From contig NZ_SSMC01000001.1 in the NCBI RefSeq assembly GCF_004799345.1, forward strand, positions 496,001 to 560,000: a stretch of 64,000 bases of DNA. The letters are read 5' to 3'. The position numbers and the translations under genes are program-made. Below are positions 59,559 through 64,000 of the stretch, piece after piece. Numbering within the stretch: the first letter of the stretch is position 1; each line of letters starts with the position of its first letter. The stretch is from Robertkochia marina. GTDB lineage: Bacteria; Bacteroidota; Bacteroidia; Flavobacteriales; Flavobacteriaceae. The notes beneath the pieces were generated by a model that was not told the DNA's origin, did not search any database, and saw only the letters and a program-made list of their open reading frames with translations.

Positions 59559-60056
59559 ATGAAAGCTTTCACTTTCCCTTTGCGTCTTCCCGTTCATTTT
59601 ATGGTTCCACTTCTTGTGCTTCTCCTGTTAACTTCATGCAATAATGATGACGACCAGGGTGAAAACACCAACTCCCAAACCATTGAGGAGATCCAAAATA
59701 ATATGATCTCAGGTACGTGGAGCATTATTCTATATAACGATTCCGGGGTAGATGAAACGAGCGATTATAACGACTATACCTTTACCTTTAACAGTAATGG
59801 CAGCCTGCTTGCAGAAAGTTCCACAGCAAGCTATTCCGGCACCTGGTCAGTAACCAACAGCAGCAACAGCAATGACGATAACAATAGCAGCCAAGACGAG
59901 GATATTGATTTCAATATTGCGTTCAGCACACCCGATATTCTCTTGGAGCTTACCGACGATTGGGACGTGGAGACCTATAGCCCGACCAGGATCGAATTAT
60001 TCGATGTGAGTGGAGGAGATGGTACCACTGACCTGCTGACCTTTCAAAAAAATTAA
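59559..60056 (+). CDS. Lipocalin-like lipoprotein, unknown
   Basis: A 165-residue lipoprotein: signal LLVLLLLTSC then an acidic/Asn-rich linker. The domain starts NNMISGTWSIILYND and continues YTFTFNSNGSLLAES, SGTWSV, ELTDDWDV and IELFDV, alternating strands like lipocalin-type (DUF5004 or similar) lipoproteins. A Ser/Asn/Asp-rich insertion (about 108-122) is present. ATG 59559 chosen over the TTG at 59544. Function unknown. Confidence 0.72.
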   Translation: MKAFTFPLRLPVHFMVPLLVLLLLTSCNNDDDQGENTNSQTIEEIQNNMISGTWSIILYNDSGVDETSDYNDYTFTFNSNGSLLAESSTASYSGTWSVTNSSNSNDDNNSSQDEDIDFNIAFSTPDILLELTDDWDVETYSPTRIELFDVSGGDGTTDLLTFQKN

Positions 60057-60090
60057 ATGCTTACCGGGTACCCGGTTAAACCAACATAAT

Positions 60091-60492
60091 GTGAATCATA
60101 AAAAACATGACATAGCATCCCGGGAAGACGTTCAATTACTGGTGCACCGCTTTTATGACCGGATAAGAAATCATGAAGCCCTGGGGCCATTCTTTAACAG
60201 CACGGTACAAAATTGGGCAGAACACCTGGAGTTACTCACGAATTTTTGGGACTCTCAACTGTTTCTCAACCGAAATTACACAGGAGACCCGGTGAAGGCC
60301 CATATACATGTTGACAAAGTTTTCGGTCATACCATTACGATGGAACATTTTGGTTGGTGGCTGGAGGTATGGGTAGCTACCATAGATGATCTCTTTGATG
60401 GAGAACGTGCCTGGATCGCAAAAAACCGTGCCCGTAAAATGGCAACCATGCTTTTCCTGAAGATCTATGAGTCTCGAAAAACTTCGAGTTAA
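60091..60492 (+). CDS. Group III truncated haemoglobin
   Basis: A 133-residue haem globin. The group III pattern is clear: VHRFYDRIRNHEALGPFF at the A/B helices, WAEHLELLTNFWDSQL, then GDPVKAHIHV with proximal His71 and MEHFGWWLEVW. Members in Campylobacter are linked with microaerobic growth and NO/O2 chemistry. No ATG is in frame, so GTG at 60091 (20 residues before the first conserved stretch) is the likely start. Single gene. Confidence 0.88.
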   Translation: MNHKKHDIASREDVQLLVHRFYDRIRNHEALGPFFNSTVQNWAEHLELLTNFWDSQLFLNRNYTGDPVKAHIHVDKVFGHTITMEHFGWWLEVWVATIDDLFDGERAWIAKNRARKMATMLFLKIYESRKTSS

Positions 60493-60539
60493 TTCATTGA
60501 TTTTTAATTCTTTATGATTTTTTTAATCAGGATTATCCT

Positions 60540-60547
60540 TAACTTTG
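60540..60547 (+). promoter_or_regulatory. -7 element of the gene at 60575
   Basis: TAACTTTG, exact TAnnTTTG match, 27 bases before the ATG; no clear -33 box. Confidence 0.45.
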
Positions 60548-60574
60548 ACTCCTATTAACCAAAACCAGCCAGTC

Positions 60575-61351
60575 ATGAAAAGGATGATCTTCTCCTTTCT
60601 AGCCCTTATCTTCACCCTGGGTTGTTTCAGCCAGGTGGCATATTTTCAATACAGGAAAGTTCCTGCCGACCGCGAAGCCGAATTTGTAGAAAAGGAAACC
60701 AAATACTGGTCTAAGGTAGCCAAGGATGCCATTGATAAGGGGTTGATGACCGGGTGGTCATTATGGCGTAAGGTAGGGGTAACCAACGAAGATGCTCCTA
60801 ACTATGTTTTTGTGAATTCATTTGCCAGCCTTGACAAGATGAACCTGAATGAGGTCTGGGAAGAAGACAACCTCACTACCGTACTAGGGGTTGATCCTTC
60901 CAGCGTGGAAACCAATTCCTTTACGACCATTCCGTTCGATTACTGGCTGCAGCTGGAAGCAGCGATTCCCGGAGAATACGATTATGCCCTGGTCAATTAT
61001 GCAATGCCGGAAGACCGTGCTGCATTTATTGAGGAGAATAAGACGCTTTGGCAACCCTTCCACCAATCGAACATAGATAATGGAGAAAGTGGTATGAAAA
61101 GCTGGGGTATGATGTCGGTGATCTATCCAAGTGGCTCTGAGGCACGATTTTCCGTCATGACCTGGGATGGTTTTGAAACTATGAAGGATGCATTGAACTA
61201 CCTTCGTTTTACCCCACAGGGGGAAGTAGATTCCGGATGGTCTGAGATCATGAACAAGACCAAAATGGGTGAAATTCTTCCGGATGGATTTGTATGGAGT
61301 ATCATGTACGAAAGGGTGATGAGTGTAGGACCCGAACCGGAGGGAGAATGA
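60575..61351 (+). CDS. Secreted protein, likely two tandem dimeric alpha-beta barrel modules
   Basis: A 258-residue protein with signal peptide (IFSFLALIFTLGCFSQ). Two homologous-looking halves: YFQYRKVPADREAEFVEKETKYW followed by GWSLWRKV and YVFVNSF, and again YDYALVNYAMPEDRAAFIEENKTLW followed by KSWGMMSV and FSVMTWDGF. The pattern suggests two ferredoxin-like (NIPSNAP/antibiotic-monooxygenase-like) modules. Function unknown. ATG 60575 was chosen over the TTG at 60545. Confidence 0.7.
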   Translation: MKRMIFSFLALIFTLGCFSQVAYFQYRKVPADREAEFVEKETKYWSKVAKDAIDKGLMTGWSLWRKVGVTNEDAPNYVFVNSFASLDKMNLNEVWEEDNLTTVLGVDPSSVETNSFTTIPFDYWLQLEAAIPGEYDYALVNYAMPEDRAAFIEENKTLWQPFHQSNIDNGESGMKSWGMMSVIYPSGSEARFSVMTWDGFETMKDALNYLRFTPQGEVDSGWSEIMNKTKMGEILPDGFVWSIMYERVMSVGPEPEGE

Positions 61352-61554
61352 TCAGACACACCCTCCACCGCTCTGATTTACAGTCTTTAATACATTTTTA
61401 AAAATTTTGTTTAACCTTGCGGCCCGTTTTTCGTGTAAGGCACGTAAAAAACGTACGTCAAACCTGATCAAACATCTTAAAATAATCATAAACTATACGA
61501 AACGGAAACTAAAAGCCGTTAGATTGTTTAATATTAGGTATAAAACACTTATAA

Positions 61555-61773
61555 ATGGATTTAATAAGCGAAGCGATACATTTCGAACAGAATGAGCCCA
61601 AACCCAAAACCACCAGTGAACGAATCAGGTTTTCGAGAAGGGCGAAAGATCTTATTCTGAGCATTAATGAGATCTATAAGAAGAATAAGGATGAAAAATT
61701 GATGAACCTGATGAAAAAGCTTACCGTGCGTAAGCAACAGGCTGAAAAGCGTCTGAAAGGTCGTCCGGTATAG
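61555..61773 (+). CDS. Small basic helical protein, unknown
   Basis: A 72-residue basic protein, predicted all-helical (RAKDLILSINEIYKKN and LMNLMKKLTVRKQQAEKRL), with no signal peptide. High Lys/Arg content and the tail KRLKGRPV suggest nucleic-acid or ribosome contact, not shown. Ended by a strong terminator. Preceded by a long (about 150-base) leader. Confidence 0.6.
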   Translation: MDLISEAIHFEQNEPKPKTTSERIRFSRRAKDLILSINEIYKKNKDEKLMNLMKKLTVRKQQAEKRLKGRPV

Positions 61774-61804
61774 ACCCACTATCAGTCAAAATTATGACGA
61801 TCAC

Positions 61805-61845
61805 CCAGCGTATGCTTTTTAAGAATACGCTGGTTTTCTTTTTTA
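61805..61845 (+). terminator. Rho-independent terminator
   Basis: 9-bp stem CCAGCGTAT / ATACGCTGG with 11-base loop, then a T-rich run (TTTTCTTTTTT). Confidence 0.9.
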
Positions 61846-62108
61846 ACAAGGGGCTCTCTTCATAGCTCAAAGGCGATCGGAAGCTGATTTTCGCAGCAAC
61901 TCCATATCTATCAGAGGGTAGGTATAATCAACGCCCGGTACAATTTTTAACCGGTTTATCCTTTCGGGTCATTTTCATACCAGGGACAAGGGTAGCTGAG
62001 AGTATTAAGACGCAAACCCGGAAAATTGTTAAGGGTAAGTAAAGCGATGCCTTGTAAGTTTTTTCCTGGTTATTCGTATACTTGTAGAAACCTTTAAAAG
62101 ATCTTATC
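61846..62108. other. Gap upstream of the small outer membrane protein
   Basis: No gene found. It contains only the promoter at 62052-62084. Confidence 0.4.
62052..62084 (+). promoter_or_regulatory. Promoter of the small outer membrane protein
   Basis: TTG (62052-62054), 22-base spacer, TATACTTG (62077-62084), one mismatch to TAnnTTTG; ATG 24 bases on. Confidence 0.4.
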
Positions 62109-62618
62109 ATGAAAAAATTAGTTTTCTCTTCCCTGATCTGTTTGTTGTTTGCCACCGCAGCGATGGCGCAATATCAGCAGCATAAAACCCTCAGCATCGG
62201 AGTTCGCGGTGGACTTCCCATAAGCGATCTCTATAGCGACCTCTACTCTTTTTCACTGGATGCTGATGTGAGCTATCACGTGTATGCTTATGAGAATTTT
62301 ATGGTAGGTGGCGCCGTGGGCTATGGCCACGTTTTCGGGGAGACCCTAACAGAGGGCCTCATCAATATTGAGGTAGATGATTACAGTTATATTCCGCTAA
62401 TGGCCTCTGCCAAGCTATATGCAGGAACCCTTCTTTACCTGGGGGTACAACCGGGCTATGCCTTCGCCCTTACAGAAGACACCGACAGCGGCTTTATCAT
62501 TCGCGCTATTGCCGGATACAACGTTACCGAGAATCTGGATATCGTAGCCAACTACCAGAACATAACCCTGGGGACTGCCTTTCCGAGTGTGAATCTGGGG
62601 TTGAATTTTTATCCTTAA
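62109..62618 (+). CDS. Small outer membrane beta-barrel protein
   Basis: A 169-residue protein with signal peptide (VFSSLICLLFATAAMAQ). Alternating hydrophobic strands rich in aromatic residues and Gly: LSIGVRGGLPISDL, VSYHVYAYENFMVGGAVGYG, SYIPLMASAKLYAGTLLYLGVQPGYAF, FIIRAIAGYNVTENLDIVANY, ending VNLGLNFYP with a C-terminal aromatic strand. This is the OMP_b-brl-like (porin-like, about 8 strands) pattern. Function unknown. Confidence 0.82.
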   Translation: MKKLVFSSLICLLFATAAMAQYQQHKTLSIGVRGGLPISDLYSDLYSFSLDADVSYHVYAYENFMVGGAVGYGHVFGETLTEGLINIEVDDYSYIPLMASAKLYAGTLLYLGVQPGYAFALTEDTDSGFIIRAIAGYNVTENLDIVANYQNITLGTAFPSVNLGLNFYP

Positions 62619-62778
62619 CCCCTTCCCTTATAGCAGTAGAACTTAAATTTGGACGGAAGGGGTAAGCTGATGCTATCTCTTAATACCTTAAAAGATAATT
62701 CCAATTTATGTCCCTTCACTCTTAACTGGAAGATTGCCACGGTTTGCTTTTGCCCGCGCGCCAGCTGGCTCTATCGCT

Positions 62779-62803
62779 AAAATGGTCCGCCGGACCATTT
62801 TTT
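62779..62803. repeat. Perfect palindrome after the pyruvate kinase gene
   Basis: AAAATGGTCCG and CGGACCATTTT meet around a single C, 23 bases with a following T-run. It can fold as a terminator for the minus-strand pyruvate kinase and has the look of a multi-copy intergenic element. Confidence 0.65.
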
Positions 62804-62852
62804 CACGCTCGGCCCCGCAAAGACGTCTCGAACTCAAACTCGTCCCTGAGAT

Positions 62853-64000
62853 CTACTGCATACGCGGCAGTAACCGTTCTTTCTTTAATCGGAATTTTTC
62901 GGTTTCGCGAAGGATGGTATCTAAAAGCTTAACGGCATCGGTAATGTATGGTCCTTTATTAAGCATGACACATTCGGCCTTGAGGGAGTTGGTAACATCG
63001 GTGATCTCCGATCTTGAAGGGATTCCTTTTTTGGCCAGGTTTTCCAGTACCTGGGTAGCCCAGATCACCGGAACGTGAGCGGCACCGCACATGGCCAGGA
63101 TCTCCTCCTGTACCAGGCCCATATGCTCCCAGCCGGTCTCGACAGCCAGGTCGCCCCTGGCGATCATGACGCCCACTTTTTGCTTTTTCATAGCCGCTAA
63201 TAAGATCTCATACAGACGGTCATAACCGGCCCCTGTTTCGATCTTTAACACCACGCCCAAACGATCTAATACCCCTAATTGTTCCAAGACATGGTAAAGT
63301 TCTGTGACATCATCTTTACTGTTCACAAAAGAAAAATTAACGGCATCGGCATGCTTAGCTACGAATTCCAGGTCGCTCCTGTCTTTTTCAGTGAGTCCGC
63401 TTATCTTTAAATTTGAGTCGGGAAAATTCATCCCCTTTTCCGATTTCAACCATGAGCCCTTCTCACGGGCCCGGGTGATCTCGGTAATAAATCCGTTTTC
63501 ATCAGTCCCGGTGATCACGGCCTCGATCTTTCCGTCATCAAACAATACCCGTTCTCCCGGCTTGACATACTGAAATACCTCAGGCATCTGACAAGGGATA
63601 CTGGCAGGTGTTTTTAAACTGCCATCCCATTCCTTTTCGGCATTGCTTCCGGGGATACCCGGAGGGGTCACCATTAGGGTATCCCCGACCTTTAATAACA
63701 GTGGGCGTTCGCTCCTTGGCAATTCACCCACATCACTCACCAGGCCATCCTTTTTATGCAAGGCCGTTCCCGTACGGATGTAAGCCGTTTTATATAAGTA
63801 GGTTTTAACCATTCCCGGATTGACCTCCGCCACTTCCAACTCACGCTTCTTACGGCGTTCATCACGAAAGAATATCTTATCGCCTACAGCAATATTTTCC
63901 AAAAGATGCTGACTCACGGGAAGGGTGTTTTCCGGCGACTCCTCGGTGAGTTTTAAACGGAGGATCACCGTTGCCGGTTTCACAACATGTCCGCCTTCAT
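62853..64000 (-). CDS. pyk: Pyruvate kinase (partial, 5' part off window)
   Basis: The C-terminal part of a pyruvate kinase, last step of glycolysis. Read on the minus strand: the frame is open beyond the right edge, so the start lies outside. The A-domain pieces are visible: active-site loop VMIARGDLAVETGWEHM, and VPVIWATQVLENLAKKGIPSRSEITDV, matching the family ARGDLG and ATQMLESM...RAE motifs. An insertion of about 140 residues between the start of the visible part and the ARGD motif contains phrases GDTLMVTPPGIPG and FQYVKPGERVLFDDG. The usual C-terminal allosteric domain is absent; the protein ends soon after the A domain. At least 382 codons. Confidence 0.82.
   Translation of the reverse strand, partial: EGGHVVKPATVILRLKLTEESPENTLPVSQHLLENIAVGDKIFFRDERRKKRELEVAEVNPGMVKTYLYKTAYIRTGTALHKKDGLVSDVGELPRSERPLLLKVGDTLMVTPPGIPGSNAEKEWDGSLKTPASIPCQMPEVFQYVKPGERVLFDDGKIEAVITGTDENGFITEITRAREKGSWLKSEKGMNFPDSNLKISGLTEKDRSDLEFVAKHADAVNFSFVNSKDDVTELYHVLEQLGVLDRLGVVLKIETGAGYDRLYEILLAAMKKQKVGVMIARGDLAVETGWEHMGLVQEEILAMCGAAHVPVIWATQVLENLAKKGIPSRSEITDVTNSLKAECVMLNKGPYITDAVKLLDTILRETEKFRLKKERLLPRMQ

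Noticed and set aside
61928-62155. A 75-codon minus-strand frame in the gap before the small outer membrane protein
   Set aside because: Overlaps the promoter and start of the outer membrane protein gene and shows no protein pattern.
62618-62663. Hairpin ACCCCTTCC / GGAAGGGGT just after the outer membrane protein gene as a terminator
   Set aside because: The 28-base loop and lack of a T-run make it weak, so it was not called.

Overview
The window reads as a chromosome segment from a marine-type member of the Flavobacteriaceae (Bacteroidota). The evidence is: Bacteroidota-style promoters (TAnnTTTG -7 boxes), many lipoproteins with a short lipobox followed by acidic or polar linkers, AsmA, DUF418 and Asp-box (VPS10/sortilin-like) proteins typical of the phylum, a nos operon of the clade II type, and few recognisable Shine-Dalgarno sequences. 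No rRNA, tRNA, CRISPR array, phage or transposase gene was found. Assignment below the family is not possible from this sequence.

Layout. (1) 1-6.85 kb: a nitrous oxide reductase cluster on the minus strand, in transcription order cytochrome c lipoprotein, FAS1 lipoprotein, nosZ, a membrane protein, nosL, nosD, nosF (running off the left edge), with a divergent Rrf2-type Fe-S regulator. (2) 6.9-11 kb: small single genes (cupin, VOC protein, secreted amidohydrolase, NAD-binding protein). (3) 11.2-17.7 kb: a fermentative operon of pyruvate formate-lyase, its activase and an OFA-family (oxalate/formate-type) transporter, then a DUF418 membrane protein and a thioredoxin. (4) 17.8-26.7 kb: a five-gene glucan cluster (GH30 lipoprotein, GPH symporter, GH-A enzyme, GH17 lipoprotein, 1152-residue cytosolic GH94-like phosphorylase) with no SusC/SusD pair. 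(5) 27-37.6 kb: glycosyltransferase, MscS channel, penicillin-acylase-type hydrolase, a large Asp-box protein and a DUF2914 membrane protein. (6) 37.7-42.1 kb: a DAB inorganic carbon uptake operon (unknown 104-residue protein, dabB, dabA). (7) 42.2-55.5 kb: small membrane and secreted proteins, katG, AsmA-like protein, NTF2-like protein, glycerol facilitator, and a second Asp-box protein. (8) 55.5-64 kb: serine hydrolase lipoprotein, an XRE-regulated membrane protein pair, a CoA-transferase, a group III truncated haemoglobin, small secreted proteins, and part of a pyruvate kinase running off the right edge.

Taken together, the genes suggest an oxygen-flexible heterotroph. It can use N2O as electron acceptor, make formate from pyruvate when oxygen is low, handle peroxide (KatG) and perhaps bind NO or O2 (truncated haemoglobin), degrade a beta-1,3/1,6-glucan such as laminarin with a possible phosphorolytic last step, and import inorganic carbon for anaplerotic use. 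The non-coding gaps carry recurring short palindromes, one of them flanked by perfect 8-bp direct repeats, and several operator-like inverted repeats that are not explained by the coding genes.
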